Part shown: positions 49,673-58,533 of the stretch, piece after piece
How the letters are laid out: the number at the start of each line of letters is the position of its first letter
Position numbering within the stretch: the stretch's first letter is position 1
Notes under the pieces: generated by a model
What the model was told of the DNA's origin: nothing
Databases searched by the model: none
What the model saw: the letters and a program-made list of their open reading frames with translations, nothing else
Made by a program: the position numbers and the translations under genes
Assembly: GCA_947589355.1 (NCBI GenBank)
Contig: CANPZC010000001.1
Coordinates: 1 to 64,000 of the forward strand
Origin: an uncultured Clostridia bacterium
GTDB taxonomy: Bacteria; Bacillota; Clostridia; Oscillospirales; Ruminococcaceae
Reading direction: 5' to 3'
DNA length: 64,000 bases

Positions 49673-51595
49673 TCAATACGGCCCTGTAGACCTTGCGCGT
49701 TTTTTCGCGCGTTTTTGTGCGTACATCAGAACGTCCGCGCTCTTTATGCCCTCTTCAAGCGACGGCAGATTTTTCGTCAGCAGCGATATTATACCAAAGC
49801 TTGCCGATACATTGTACTCCAGATCGTTCTCCTCTACCATGTCTGCTATCGTGCAAGAAAAGCCCTCAGAGAATTTCTGTACAAAGCTGTCGGGCGATTC
49901 ATCAAACAGCCTCAGCCCCACAAATTCGTCGCCGCCAAAACGCGCCGCAATGCCGTCTTTGCCTATGTACTGATACAGCGCATCGGCAACTATCTTTATA
50001 GCCTTGTCACCGCAGGCGTGACCGAACTTGTCGTTTATGTCTTTCAGATTGTCAAGGTCTGCCGAGATAATAACAAGGAACTTGTTCTGGCTTAGCTGCG
50101 GCTCTATCATCTTTTTGGTAAGAGAGTAGTAACCGTTTCTGCTCATAAGTCCCGTCATGCTGTCGTAGAAACTCGTCTTTTCAAGGTGCTTGTTAATAGC
50201 CTCCATGTACTTGAAATTTGATATTCTCTCGCATACAAAACCAAGGTGCATACTAAGCGCCCTCAGCTGAAACATATTGATGTGCTCTATCTCCGTGTCG
50301 GCAGCCACATAGCCGTAAACAACGTCATTATAGTGCAGCGGAAAAACAGTAACGTGCCGAAATTCCTTGTCGCCGTACTTTTTCTCGGGTATAACATCGC
50401 AAATGGGGAATGTCCTGTCGGCAAATGTAAAGATGTTGCCCTCGCCGTGCTTTTCAAGTGCCGAATATACCTTGTCTGTTATAGTGTTTTCAGAGTATTT
50501 AACATCATCGGAAAGCCCCGTAACATAGTCTGAGAACAAGCATACCCAAAGATGCTGCGTGTATATGTGGTTGAAGAAATCGCCGATAGAACCCAGTATC
50601 TTGTCAAACGAGCCTTTCAGCTGCAAAGAGGAGCTCATTCTTGTTACCTCATCGCTGAAACCAAGGTCGCAGCTCACTTCTTTCCAAAGAGAGGCAAGCT
50701 GATAGTTGTCAGGCGATTCTTCCATGGTGCAGCCGCACGACTCCGATATTCTCTTTATAAAGTCAACAGTGCTCTCCTGCGGTATCTCTCTGCCGCTGCA
50801 CATATCGTCAATGTAATCGAGAACTTTTTTAGCAAGCGTTTTGTAGTCCAGCACAGCCGTCGTAAGACGCGGATTGTGGAACCTCTCCATGTCAATGCCG
50901 TCAAAGCCCGTAACAATAACGTCTTTCGGCACTTTGTAACCGTGCATTCTCAAAGAATCTATAGCCGTAATAGCCATAACGTCGTTGGCGCAAATTATCG
51001 CCTGAGGGAAAGGCAGCTTGCTCTTGTAAAACTTGTCCATAACAAGCTCTGTCGGGTAATCCCAGAACTCGCCCCAGCCTATTCTCTCGGGCTCGTCGGG
51101 CAGACCGTATTTTGCAATAGTCTCTTTGAACATTTTCAGCCTGTCGTCGGTAGCCTCGTGCATTTTCTTGCCTGCAATAAAGTTTATGTATTTGCAGCCG
51201 TGCTTTTCAATAACGTGCGAAACAATGTCGCTTATTGAAGAACCCATGCCGTATTTGATGCTTGCCGCCTCTGATATGACCTTGCCTATCGACAGCACTG
51301 GCACGTTTTTCTCTTTCGCGGCCGCAATTATCTCTTTCATCTCTTCGTCCCAGTAAAATCTTTCGGGGAAAACAAGCAGAGCATCAATATTCAGGTGATC
51401 TATAATACTAAAAACTTTCAGCTCGCCTTTAAGTATCTCCGTAGGTCCTACAATGTCAGAGTATGTTGCAAAAATGTAAAAATGGCTGTCCGCAAAGCGC
51501 GCGTCCTTTTCCGAAGCGCTCACTATCGCGTTTATAACGTCTCTCTGTACCTGGTCGTCAATACGCGGCATACATACTGCTATCTCGTGACTCAT
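49673..51595 (-). CDS. diguanylate cyclase with N-terminal LacI-type ligand-binding domain
   Basis: A 640-residue cytoplasmic protein. Residues 1-280 resemble the periplasmic-binding-like domain of LacI/GalR regulators (ALLVFPERFYWDEE, SHVIEKHGCKYINFIAGK, AIICANDVMAITAIDSLRMHG, VTGFDGIDMERFHNPRLTT), but no helix-turn-helix precedes it. A middle region of about 180 residues may be GAF/PAS-like. The C-terminal GGDEF domain has ARFGGDEFVGL and DLDNLKDINDKFGHACGD; the RxxD inhibitory site is not visible. It probably makes c-di-GMP in response to a small ligand such as a sugar. AAGGAGG is eight bases before the ATG. Confidence 0.87.
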   Translation of the reverse strand: MSHEIAVCMPRIDDQVQRDVINAIVSASEKDARFADSHFYIFATYSDIVGPTEILKGELKVFSIIDHLNIDALLVFPERFYWDEEMKEIIAAAKEKNVPVLSIGKVISEAASIKYGMGSSISDIVSHVIEKHGCKYINFIAGKKMHEATDDRLKMFKETIAKYGLPDEPERIGWGEFWDYPTELVMDKFYKSKLPFPQAIICANDVMAITAIDSLRMHGYKVPKDVIVTGFDGIDMERFHNPRLTTAVLDYKTLAKKVLDYIDDMCSGREIPQESTVDFIKRISESCGCTMEESPDNYQLASLWKEVSCDLGFSDEVTRMSSSLQLKGSFDKILGSIGDFFNHIYTQHLWVCLFSDYVTGLSDDVKYSENTITDKVYSALEKHGEGNIFTFADRTFPICDVIPEKKYGDKEFRHVTVFPLHYNDVVYGYVAADTEIEHINMFQLRALSMHLGFVCERISNFKYMEAINKHLEKTSFYDSMTGLMSRNGYYSLTKKMIEPQLSQNKFLVIISADLDNLKDINDKFGHACGDKAIKIVADALYQYIGKDGIAARFGGDEFVGLRLFDESPDSFVQKFSEGFSCTIADMVEENDLEYNVSASFGIISLLTKNLPSLEEGIKSADVLMYAQKRAKKRARSTGPY

Positions 51596-51705
51596 TTACC
51601 GACCCTCCTTACACCATTCGGGCATAATAATACATCATAATTATATTATACTCAATTTTTGTTTTTTGTCAATATAATTGCATATTATTTATATCTTTTA
51701 GCCAT

Positions 51706-52956
51706 TTATACGTTCCAGCTGGAAAGATACTTTTCCTGCTCGGGCGTAAGCTTGTCGATCTCAATACCTAAGAAACGCAGCTTGTTGAGCGCAACTTCTC
51801 TGTCTATCTCTTTGGGTACGTCTATTATCATCTCACTCAGCTTTCCCTTGTTTCTTACAAGATACTCGGCGGACATAGCCTGAATAGCGAACGACATATC
51901 CATTATCTCCGCAGGGTGACCGTCGCCTGCCGCAAGGTTCACAAGCCTGCCCTCGCCGATAACGTACAGCGTTTTGCCGTTTGTAAGCCTGTAGCCGTCT
52001 ATGTTGTTTCGCGCAGGGAAGCTTTCCGTGCATATCTTTTTCAAGCCCGCAACGTCCACCTCGCAGTCAAAGTGACCTGCATTGCAAAGTATAGCGCCGT
52101 CTTTCATGTTGTAAAACGCCTTTTCGGTTATAACGTCCTTGCAGCCCGTCACCGTAACGAAAAAGTCACCGACCTTCGCGGCTTCTTCCATAGGCATAAC
52201 TTTAAATCCGTCCATCACAGCTTCTATAGCCTTGATAGGGTCTACTTCGGTAACTATAACTTTTGCACCAAGCCCTTTTGCCCTCATCGAAACGCCTTTG
52301 CCGCACCAGCCGTAGCCGGCCACAACAACGTTCTTGCCTGCAACAATAAGGTTAGTAGTGCGGTTTATGCCGTCCCATACCGACTGCCCCGTGCCGTAGC
52401 GGTTGTCAAACAAGTGTTTGCAGTCAGCGTTGTTTACAAGCACCATCGGGAATTTCAAAGCCTTGTCTTTATTCATCGCAATAAGGCGTATAATGCCCGT
52501 AGTCGTTTCCTCGCAGCCGCCTATTACATTTGGTATAAGCTCGGGGTGCTTTGAATGTATAAGGCTCACAAGGTCGCCGCCGTCATCTATAATAATGTTC
52601 GGCGCGGCAGAAATAACGCAGTCAATGTGCCTGTTGTATTCCTCATCGGTCGCGCCATGCCAAGCAAAAACGTTCAGACCGTCATGCACCAGCGCAGCCG
52701 CAACATCGTCTTGTGTCGAAAGCGGATTAGACCCCGTAACATACATCTGCGCGCCGCCTGCTTTAAGCACCTTGCAAAGGTAGGCAGTCTTTGCCTCCAG
52801 ATGCACCGACAGCGCTATTTTCAGCCCACTAAAAGGCTTTTCTTTTTCAAATCGCTCTTCCAGCATTCTAAGCAGCGGCATATTGCCTTTTACCCAGTCT
52901 ATCTTGCGCTTGCCGCTTTCCCATATGTCGACACTTCGTATCTCACTTTGTGGCAT
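51706..52956 (-). CDS. ahcY: adenosylhomocysteinase
   Basis: A 416-residue NAD-dependent enzyme that splits S-adenosylhomocysteine into homocysteine and adenosine, removing the inhibitor of methyltransferases. Key parts: SVHLEAKTAYL, NVIGGCEETTTGIIRL, NNADCKHLFDN with catalytic Lys/Asp, RYGTGQSVWDGI, and the NAD-binding VVAGYGWCGKGVSMRAKGLG. The length matches the Thermotoga/archaeal type that lacks the large insertion of eukaryotic enzymes. It is preceded by a consensus promoter; no SAH riboswitch is visible in the short leader. Confidence 0.94.
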   Translation of the reverse strand: MPQSEIRSVDIWESGKRKIDWVKGNMPLLRMLEERFEKEKPFSGLKIALSVHLEAKTAYLCKVLKAGGAQMYVTGSNPLSTQDDVAAALVHDGLNVFAWHGATDEEYNRHIDCVISAAPNIIIDDGGDLVSLIHSKHPELIPNVIGGCEETTTGIIRLIAMNKDKALKFPMVLVNNADCKHLFDNRYGTGQSVWDGINRTTNLIVAGKNVVVAGYGWCGKGVSMRAKGLGAKVIVTEVDPIKAIEAVMDGFKVMPMEEAAKVGDFFVTVTGCKDVITEKAFYNMKDGAILCNAGHFDCEVDVAGLKKICTESFPARNNIDGYRLTNGKTLYVIGEGRLVNLAAGDGHPAEIMDMSFAIQAMSAEYLVRNKGKLSEMIIDVPKEIDREVALNKLRFLGIEIDKLTPEQEKYLSSWNV

Positions 52957-52992
52957 ATCTGTTTCCTCCCGTGAAAATTTTCTGTCTTAAAT

Positions 52993-53021
52993 ATTGTAAC
53001 ACATTTTTTCTTAATATGCAA
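52993..53021 (-). promoter_or_regulatory. promoter of ahcY
   Basis: TTGCAT (53016-53021) and TACAAT (52993-52998) on the minus strand, 17-bp spacing. Confidence 0.7.
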
Positions 53022-53022
53022 T

Positions 53023-53043
53023 ATCTTAAAATGAGTTTAAGAT
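53023..53043. promoter_or_regulatory. palindrome between divergent ahcY and glycosyltransferase promoters
   Basis: ATCTTAAA and TTTAAGAT are perfect 8-bp arms around ATGAG, placed between the two divergent -35 boxes. It could be an operator; no regulator is assigned. Confidence 0.4.
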
Positions 53044-53056
53044 TATCTTAATTACC

Positions 53057-53085
53057 TTGAAAATCGGAAAAAGTGATGTTATAAT
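53057..53085 (+). promoter_or_regulatory. promoter of the GT-C glycosyltransferase
   Basis: TTGAAA (53057-53062) and TATAAT (53080-53085), 17-bp spacing. Confidence 0.75.
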
Positions 53086-53124
53086 ATATATTGTCAAAAA
53101 ACTTCGTCGCAAGGGGAAAGTAAA

Positions 53125-54606
53125 ATGAAAGAGCGCATAATGAATATTGCTAATATTTTGGGCGCATTTGTATTTGTGATAATAGCGGCAGTGTTTTATT
53201 TTATGCCAAACAAATATTACGGCGCAGGCATAAAAGTTATGGGCTTTGCAGCAACCGTTTCGGTGATAGCATTGCTCTGCTTTATTTTAAAAAACAAAGA
53301 CAAACTGCCAAAGCTTCCGCGTGTTACCCTGCGCAGAGTGTATATAGTCACAGCCGCCGCGCTGTTTGTTTTGCAGCTTGTCTATGTTCTTTCGGTAAAC
53401 TATGCTCCCGTCAGCGACGGCAAATACCTTGACATCATCTGCCGCAATACGGCTGATAGCAGAAGCATATATTTTTCTCTCGATGCATATCACACCCACT
53501 ACCTTGAAAGATATTCAAACCAGTGGGGTCTGTTTTTGCTCCAAACGCTTTTGTATAAGACTGTCAGAGCGGTATTCGGCTATATTCCGAAACTTACCGC
53601 GCCCCTCGCCGCTATGGCGTGTATGCAGCTATCGTTTTTTCTTGTGTATAAGCTTGCCGATAAGCTTTTCAAACGCCGCGCGCATAAAATTCTTGGTATG
53701 CTTGCGGTTATGCTAAACCCCGTGCTTTTCGCCTATTCCTGCATATTCTACAGTGATGTTGTTTCAATGCCGTTCGTTCTTGCGGCTGTGTACTTCGGCA
53801 TTTGCGCCGCAGAAAGCATAGGCAGAAAACGCTTCCTGCTCTTTTCAGTTCTTACTGCTGCAATGGTCGGCATGGGTTTCTGCATAAAAGGCAGCGTGGC
53901 AGTTGCAGGCGCAGCGCTGATAATATATCTGCTATTCAAAGTAAAAATAAAACGCGCACTTTGCTTTACCGCCGCCGTCGTGATAGGCTTTGCAGGCATA
54001 GTTTTTGCCGAGCGGCAGATAATGTACTCTGCCGATATAGTCACCTGTGAGGGCATCGAGAGTTACGGCTTTCCTATGTCCCACTGGGTGATGATGGGTC
54101 TTAACGGCAGGGGAGGCTATAACAACAGCAGTTTTATGTTCACCTACTCTCAGCCCGACAAACAAACACGAGATGCAGCCTGCCGAGAAAAGATCAGCGC
54201 CACACTAAGCGATATGGGTATATCAGGCATGGCAAAACATATCGTAGATAAACTGAACTATACATGGTCTGGCGGCGTTTACCAGCTCACTTGGCAGATC
54301 AGCAATACCCCCGATAGCCCTGCCAAACGCTTCTTCGGCGGCTCTGCTGCGTTTTTGTGGATCGCTTTCACAGTGCAGGATATTCTCATCCTGCTGATGA
54401 CCGTTTCTTTCTTGCTCTCCGCACTGCATTGCCGCACCGATGATCTGTATCTTTTGCGGCTGACGGCCCTGGGTCTTGTGCTTTTTCTGCTTCTGTGGGA
54501 AACGCGCTCACGCTATATGATAAATACGCTGCCGCTGTTTGTGCTTGTCGCCTCCGATGGTCTTTTCAACCTGAAACCGGCGCAAAAAGTCCTGCTCCTT
54601 AAATGA
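53125..54606 (+). CDS. GT-C type (PMT/GT39-like) membrane glycosyltransferase
   Basis: A 493-residue membrane protein with about ten to twelve helices. After two N-terminal helices comes a large outer loop (NYAPVSDGKYLDIICR, then YLERYSNQWGLFLLQTLLYK), the usual place of the catalytic Asp in GT-C enzymes that use polyprenyl-phosphate sugars. FYSDVVSMPFVLAAVYFG is also family-like. The DE pair of classical PMT enzymes is not obvious, so the exact family is open. It probably adds sugars to cell-wall polymers or proteins outside the membrane. Its last codons form part of a terminator stem. Confidence 0.72.
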   Translation: MKERIMNIANILGAFVFVIIAAVFYFMPNKYYGAGIKVMGFAATVSVIALLCFILKNKDKLPKLPRVTLRRVYIVTAAALFVLQLVYVLSVNYAPVSDGKYLDIICRNTADSRSIYFSLDAYHTHYLERYSNQWGLFLLQTLLYKTVRAVFGYIPKLTAPLAAMACMQLSFFLVYKLADKLFKRRAHKILGMLAVMLNPVLFAYSCIFYSDVVSMPFVLAAVYFGICAAESIGRKRFLLFSVLTAAMVGMGFCIKGSVAVAGAALIIYLLFKVKIKRALCFTAAVVIGFAGIVFAERQIMYSADIVTCEGIESYGFPMSHWVMMGLNGRGGYNNSSFMFTYSQPDKQTRDAACREKISATLSDMGISGMAKHIVDKLNYTWSGGVYQLTWQISNTPDSPAKRFFGGSAAFLWIAFTVQDILILLMTVSFLLSALHCRTDDLYLLRLTALGLVLFLLLWETRSRYMINTLPLFVLVASDGLFNLKPAQKVLLLK

Positions 54607-54618
54607 AGCAGGACTAAA
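54588..54618. terminator. terminator overlapping the end of the glycosyltransferase gene
   Basis: AGTCCTGCT (54588-54596) pairs with AGCAGGACT (54607-54615). The left arm encodes the last residues. It separates two convergent genes; the T-run is short. Confidence 0.65.
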
Positions 54619-54621
54619 CTT

Positions 54622-55554
54622 TTACTGATTGAAATACTTTGCAACAACGCTCTCGGCAGGCTTTCCGAAAATATCATAGCCCCAGTCAACAGCCGCTTTC
54701 TTCAAAGCATACGGTGTTGCCGACCAGCACCATAAAACGTGACCTGCCACCCATGGGCACTTCTTCGTTGTGAAGAACATCGTTTCGTACCATCTTTCCT
54801 GTTCTTTCAGGTTGGCAGGGCTTCTCATTCCCCAGTTGCTGGGCTGCATAGATGCTCCCGACATTGACATACAGCCGACTTCCGAGAAGAAGAACGGCAG
54901 GTCATACTTCTGTGAAACGCCCTCTAACCTCTTCATCTGCTTATCCCACTCATCTATCGGGTAGTAGCCGCTCGAAGATATGGCGTCAAGCTCATCCCAC
55001 CACGAAACGTGTTCTTCAAGATACATCTCCGCATTGTAAGTAAGTATGCCGTTGTAAACTCTCCTTATCTTGCGGATAAGAGCCCTCCAGTCGTCCTCGC
55101 GGTGTTCGGTCATTACCATTTCACAGCCGCAAACGAAAAGATCAACACCCTCAGACTTTGCTATCTCGGCGTAGTGCAGCTGAAAGTCTGTGTATGACTC
55201 AAACCATTTTTTCCATGTCGGCATATTCGGAACATCATCTTCAAAGAAGCTTATGTAAGCCCTCCAAGTGCCGTCTTTGCAGTTGCAGGTAGGTTTAAGA
55301 CCAACATTAAAGCCGAGCTTCTTCGCGTATCTTATAATAGCGATAAGCTCACTGTCACTCATGGTAGCCTCTGTATCGTATCTTATTATCTCCGAGTGCG
55401 CATCGTTTTGAAGTCCGCACGGCACCAGCATTATCATATTAGCAGGCGTGCGTTCTTTTATGGCTTCAAGGCTCTTGAAAGCATCTTTCTTGCTAAGAAC
55501 GCCTCTGTTTGCAAACGGTGCAAAGGTTATGCCCTTGATATTACTTAGCTCCAT
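54622..55554 (-). CDS. GH113-like glycoside hydrolase (beta-mannanase/mannosidase family)
   Basis: A 310-residue TIM-barrel protein without a signal peptide, so cytoplasmic. VDLFVCGCEMVMTEHREDDW holds the probable acid/base Glu and LPFFFSEVGCMSMSG the probable nucleophile Glu, at spacing and order of GH113 (clan GH-A). GLKPTCNCKDGTWRAYI and WVAGHVLWCWS fit the substrate cleft. GH113 members cut beta-1,4-mannan or manno-oligosaccharides; intracellular location suggests action on imported oligosaccharides, which is inferred. GGAGG lies eight bases before the ATG. A TGTTTT/AAAACA palindrome at 55587-55600 could be an operator. Confidence 0.82.
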   Translation of the reverse strand: MELSNIKGITFAPFANRGVLSKKDAFKSLEAIKERTPANMIMLVPCGLQNDAHSEIIRYDTEATMSDSELIAIIRYAKKLGFNVGLKPTCNCKDGTWRAYISFFEDDVPNMPTWKKWFESYTDFQLHYAEIAKSEGVDLFVCGCEMVMTEHREDDWRALIRKIRRVYNGILTYNAEMYLEEHVSWWDELDAISSSGYYPIDEWDKQMKRLEGVSQKYDLPFFFSEVGCMSMSGASMQPSNWGMRSPANLKEQERWYETMFFTTKKCPWVAGHVLWCWSATPYALKKAAVDWGYDIFGKPAESVVAKYFNQ

Positions 55555-55586
55555 TTAACTATCCTCCAGTCGAAAAAACGGTTTTA

Positions 55587-55600
55587 TGTTTTTGAAAACA
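55587..55600. promoter_or_regulatory. possible operator before the GH113-like gene
   Basis: TGTTTTTGAAAACA has perfect 6-bp arms and lies 33 bp upstream of the start codon. It resembles the short palindromes bound by LacI-type sugar regulators, but no such regulator is nearby. Confidence 0.35.
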
Positions 55601-55709
55601 CCTTAAACATAATTGTACACAATAATTATATCACTTATAAAAATACAATAATATAAATAATATATCATAAAATATAAAATTTCTATCCAATTTTCTTATG
55701 ATAACGTAT

Positions 55710-56192
55710 TCATTTGTGATATTTTGAATTTGCGCCTATAGAAAATGCTCTGTATACCTGCTCTGCAAGCATAACTCTCGCCAACTGATGCGGAAATGTC
55801 ATGCGCGACATTGAAAGCCTAAGATCACATTCCTTTTTGAGATCTTCATCAATACCGAACGACGACCCTACAAAAAAGTTCACCGTCGATCGACCATTCG
55901 CCGCAAACTGTTTCAGCCTGTCGGATAGCTGCACGCTTGAAAGCATATCGCCCTCGATGCACAAAGCAATGTTCGCGGCTTTTTTGATTTTAGCAAATTT
56001 GCGCATTTCTTCGCTCTCTTTTGCAAGCGCCGCCCTTATCTCAGCCGCAGAAGGCTCATCTTTAAGCCTCACTTCCGAAAGCTCAGTAATGCTCGCTTTC
56101 CCAAAAGCCGCCAACCTCTTTATGTATTCATCGCACGCATCGCGCCAGTATTTTTCTTTGAGTTTCCCCACGGCAACAATGTTTATCGTCAT
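55710..56192 (-). CDS. rlmH: 23S rRNA (pseudouridine1915-N3)-methyltransferase
   Basis: A 160-residue SPOUT methyltransferase that methylates pseudouridine 1915 of 23S rRNA on assembled ribosomes. The C-terminal knot motif is complete: FFVGSSFGIDEDL, then LSMSRMTFPHQLARVMLAEQ and YRAFSIGANSKYHK. Length is exactly typical. Its start overlaps the stop of the upstream metallo-hydrolase by four bases (ATGA), an arrangement also seen in other Firmicutes. Confidence 0.95.
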   Translation of the reverse strand: MTINIVAVGKLKEKYWRDACDEYIKRLAAFGKASITELSEVRLKDEPSAAEIRAALAKESEEMRKFAKIKKAANIALCIEGDMLSSVQLSDRLKQFAANGRSTVNFFVGSSFGIDEDLKKECDLRLSMSRMTFPHQLARVMLAEQVYRAFSIGANSKYHK

Positions 56193-56971
56193 ATTATCAT
56201 GACCTCTCCGTGCGTTTCAACGGGCGCAGTCATCAGTATGTAATCGCTGCCGCGCTCCATTCCGTAAAGAGCCTCTGTTACCGTGCGTTCGGCGGTCTGT
56301 GGGTCGTTGTTGTGCCTGCTCAGATGCCCCAGTATCAGGCGTGTAGTACTGCGAGATACCAGTTTTCTGAGCTCCGCACCGCTGTCACGGTTGTCCAAAT
56401 GCCCGTGGTCAGACATAATCCTCTGCTTCAAAGGGTATGGGTACGAGCCGTTCACCAGCATATTTTTATCGTAATTTGCCTCAAGCAAAACTATGTCGCA
56501 GCCCATCAGGTTGTCATGTACCGTCTGTGTTACCTCGCCAAGGTCGGTGCATACGCATATCGTCTTTCCGTCGGGCGTGTTTATCCTGTAACCGCAGCTC
56601 TGGCGCGTGTCATGCGGCGTTGCGAACGAAGTCACTTCAAAATCGCCCACGCAAACGCTGCCGTTTATGTCGTATAGCCGTGAGCGTGCCGAAATGTACC
56701 CCGAAGCCGCAAGGTACTCGGCGTTGAGCGGCTGCGCGAAAACATTCACAGCGTATTTTGAAGTGAATGTTTTCAGCCCCTTTATGTGGTCTGAATGTTC
56801 GTGTGTTATGAATATCGCCTGTATCGCGGAGGTAGGTATGTCGTTGCTTTGCAAAGCCTCCACCAGCCTCTTGCATGATACCCCTGCATCTATCAGTATG
56901 CCGCTTCTGCGGCTGCCTATAAAAGTCGCGTTTCCGTCGCTTGAAGAAAACAGCGGATAAACTCTTGCCAA
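56189..56971 (-). CDS. walJ: MBL-fold metallo-hydrolase (WalJ/YycJ family)
   Basis: A 260-residue metallo-beta-lactamase-fold protein. The metal motif ITHEHSDHIKGL (HxHxDH) is near residue 56, with later ligands in CVCTDLGEV and LLEANYDKN, and LILGHLSRHNND near the C-terminus. In Bacillus, YycJ/WalJ is linked to the WalRK cell-wall system and rlmH follows it, as here. No walRK genes are in this window. GGTGA precedes the ATG. The 5' gap to murA holds a large structured repeat. Confidence 0.9.
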   Translation of the reverse strand: MARVYPLFSSSDGNATFIGSRRSGILIDAGVSCKRLVEALQSNDIPTSAIQAIFITHEHSDHIKGLKTFTSKYAVNVFAQPLNAEYLAASGYISARSRLYDINGSVCVGDFEVTSFATPHDTRQSCGYRINTPDGKTICVCTDLGEVTQTVHDNLMGCDIVLLEANYDKNMLVNGSYPYPLKQRIMSDHGHLDNRDSGAELRKLVSRSTTRLILGHLSRHNNDPQTAERTVTEALYGMERGSDYILMTAPVETHGEVMII

Positions 56972-56991
56972 AATATCACCTCAAAATTAAA

Positions 56992-57226
56992 GGCGACTGC
57001 CAAAGCCGCCTTGTTTCGCAAAACTAAAGATATGTAAAATTCGGGAATTCATTTCTCTCAGTTTACACCGCTATCGGCGCAGCTATAAAAAGGAGCTTAT
57101 AAAGCTCGTTTTTATAGCGTGAGGGTACCGAAGCCGATGCCGGAAAGGGTACACGGGGAAACCGGTTCGGGGTGTCCCCGTGAAGCGCCGCATAACGGCG
57201 CGCAAATGGCGACTGCCAAAGCCGCC
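56992..57226. repeat. structured intergenic element D between murA and walJ
   Basis: A 19-bp direct repeat GGCGACTGCCAAAGCCGCC stands at both ends (56992-57010 and 57208-57226). Between them are three strong hairpins: GCTATAAAAA...TTTTTATAGC with inner GAGCTT/AAGCTC (57082-57118), ACGGGG...CCCCGT (57153-57181) and GCGCCG/CGGCGC (57185-57201). A 62-codon minus-strand frame (57063-57251) runs through it without a ribosome site and is not called a gene. Confidence 0.7.
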
Positions 57227-57243
57227 GCCCAGTTTCGCTTATA

Positions 57244-58533
57244 TTATACACTTATAGCCATGTCGCTGCCCGAGGGTACATAAACTCTCTGAATATCCGC
57301 ACCTATGGCTTTAAGCTTTTCTTCAATAGCCTCATAGCCTCTCTCAATGTGGTATATGTCAGAAATTTCGGTAACGCCGCTTGCCGCAAGACCTGCAATT
57401 ATCATAGCCGCGCCTGCTCTCAGGTCGGTAGCCTTTACCGGTGCGCCCGTCAGTCTGCCGCCGTGAATTACAGCAACTTTACCGTCAACAGAAATATCCG
57501 CGCCCATTCTGCGAAGCTCAGAAACATATCTGAAACGATTGTCAAAAATATCATCGTATACAGTGCTAGTGCCCTCTGCCAAAGTCAGCAGGGTAGACAT
57601 CTGCGGCTGCATATCGGTCGGGAAGCCCGGGTGCGGCATAGTCCTTATGTTGGTCTTTAGGAAAATTCCGCCGCTGTCAGCCCTTACTCTTACGCTTTCG
57701 TCAAATTCTTCGACCGAAACGCCTATGTTTCTCAGTTTCGCGGTTATGCTTTCAAGGTGCTTGGGTATAACATTTTTAATAAGCACGTTGCCTCTTGTCG
57801 CGGCAGCGGCTACCATGTATGTTCCTGCCTCTATTTGGTCGGGTATAACGGGATAAGTAATGCCTTTAAGGTAGTCAACGCCCCTTATTTTTATAACATC
57901 GGTACCTGCGCCCCTTATGTCTGCGCCCATAGAGTTGAGAAAGTTTGCAACGTCAACAATGTGCGGCTCTTTCGCGGCATTTTCAATAACGGTGTAGCCC
58001 TTTGCCTTTACCGCAGCAAAAATAGCGTTTATAGTTCCGCCCACGGTTATAAAATCAAAGTATATCTGATTGCCTATAAGTTCATCAGCCTTTATGTGAA
58101 CGCTTCCGTTCTCCATAATATCAGAAGCACCCAGCGCCTTGAACGCTTTCAAATGCTGATCTATCGGTCTGTCGCCAAGGTCGCAGCCGCCCGGCAGAGC
58201 CACCAGAGCCTCGTGAAATCTTCCAAGAAGCGTTCCAAGGAAATAGCTGGAAGCCCTCATTGAGCGCGCCAGATCATACGGCACTCTCGGCACAGAAATA
58301 TTTTTCGTGTCTATCCTTACCGTATTTTTATTTATCAGCCTTACATCTGCTCTCATCTGCCTGAAAATTTCAAGGCAAATGGCAATATCGCTGATGTCGG
58401 GTACATTTTCTATAATGCAAGGCTCATCGCAAAGTATCGCAGCGGTAACAATAGCTACGGCAGCATTTTTTGCACCGCTTATGGTAACTTCACCATGCAG
58501 CGGCTTTCCGCCTCTTATAACGAATTTATCCAA
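57244..58533 (-). CDS. murA: UDP-N-acetylglucosamine 1-carboxyvinyltransferase
   Basis: This 429-residue enzyme transfers enolpyruvate from PEP to UDP-GlcNAc, the first committed step of peptidoglycan synthesis. GGKPLHGEVTISGAKNAAVA opens the protein. The catalytic Cys117 is in LPGGCDLGDRPIDQHL, the fosfomycin target, and GFPTDMQPQM follows near residue 310. The Cys is present, so fosfomycin sensitivity is expected in principle. GGAGG precedes the ATG. A palindrome CCTTGAAAATTTCAAGG lies just upstream at 58554-58570, and a promoter-like pair lies 230 bp away. Confidence 0.95.
   Translation of the reverse strand: MDKFVIRGGKPLHGEVTISGAKNAAVAIVTAAILCDEPCIIENVPDISDIAICLEIFRQMRADVRLINKNTVRIDTKNISVPRVPYDLARSMRASSYFLGTLLGRFHEALVALPGGCDLGDRPIDQHLKAFKALGASDIMENGSVHIKADELIGNQIYFDFITVGGTINAIFAAVKAKGYTVIENAAKEPHIVDVANFLNSMGADIRGAGTDVIKIRGVDYLKGITYPVIPDQIEAGTYMVAAAATRGNVLIKNVIPKHLESITAKLRNIGVSVEEFDESVRVRADSGGIFLKTNIRTMPHPGFPTDMQPQMSTLLTLAEGTSTVYDDIFDNRFRYVSELRRMGADISVDGKVAVIHGGRLTGAPVKATDLRAGAAMIIAGLAASGVTEISDIYHIERGYEAIEEKLKAIGADIQRVYVPSGSDMAISV

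Noticed and set aside
52957..52992. SAH riboswitch before ahcY
   Set aside because: The leader is too short and no SAH core is visible.
57063..57251. 62-codon open frame on the minus strand in the murA-walJ gap
   Set aside because: It runs through strong hairpins of repeat D, overlaps the murA end and lacks a ribosome site.
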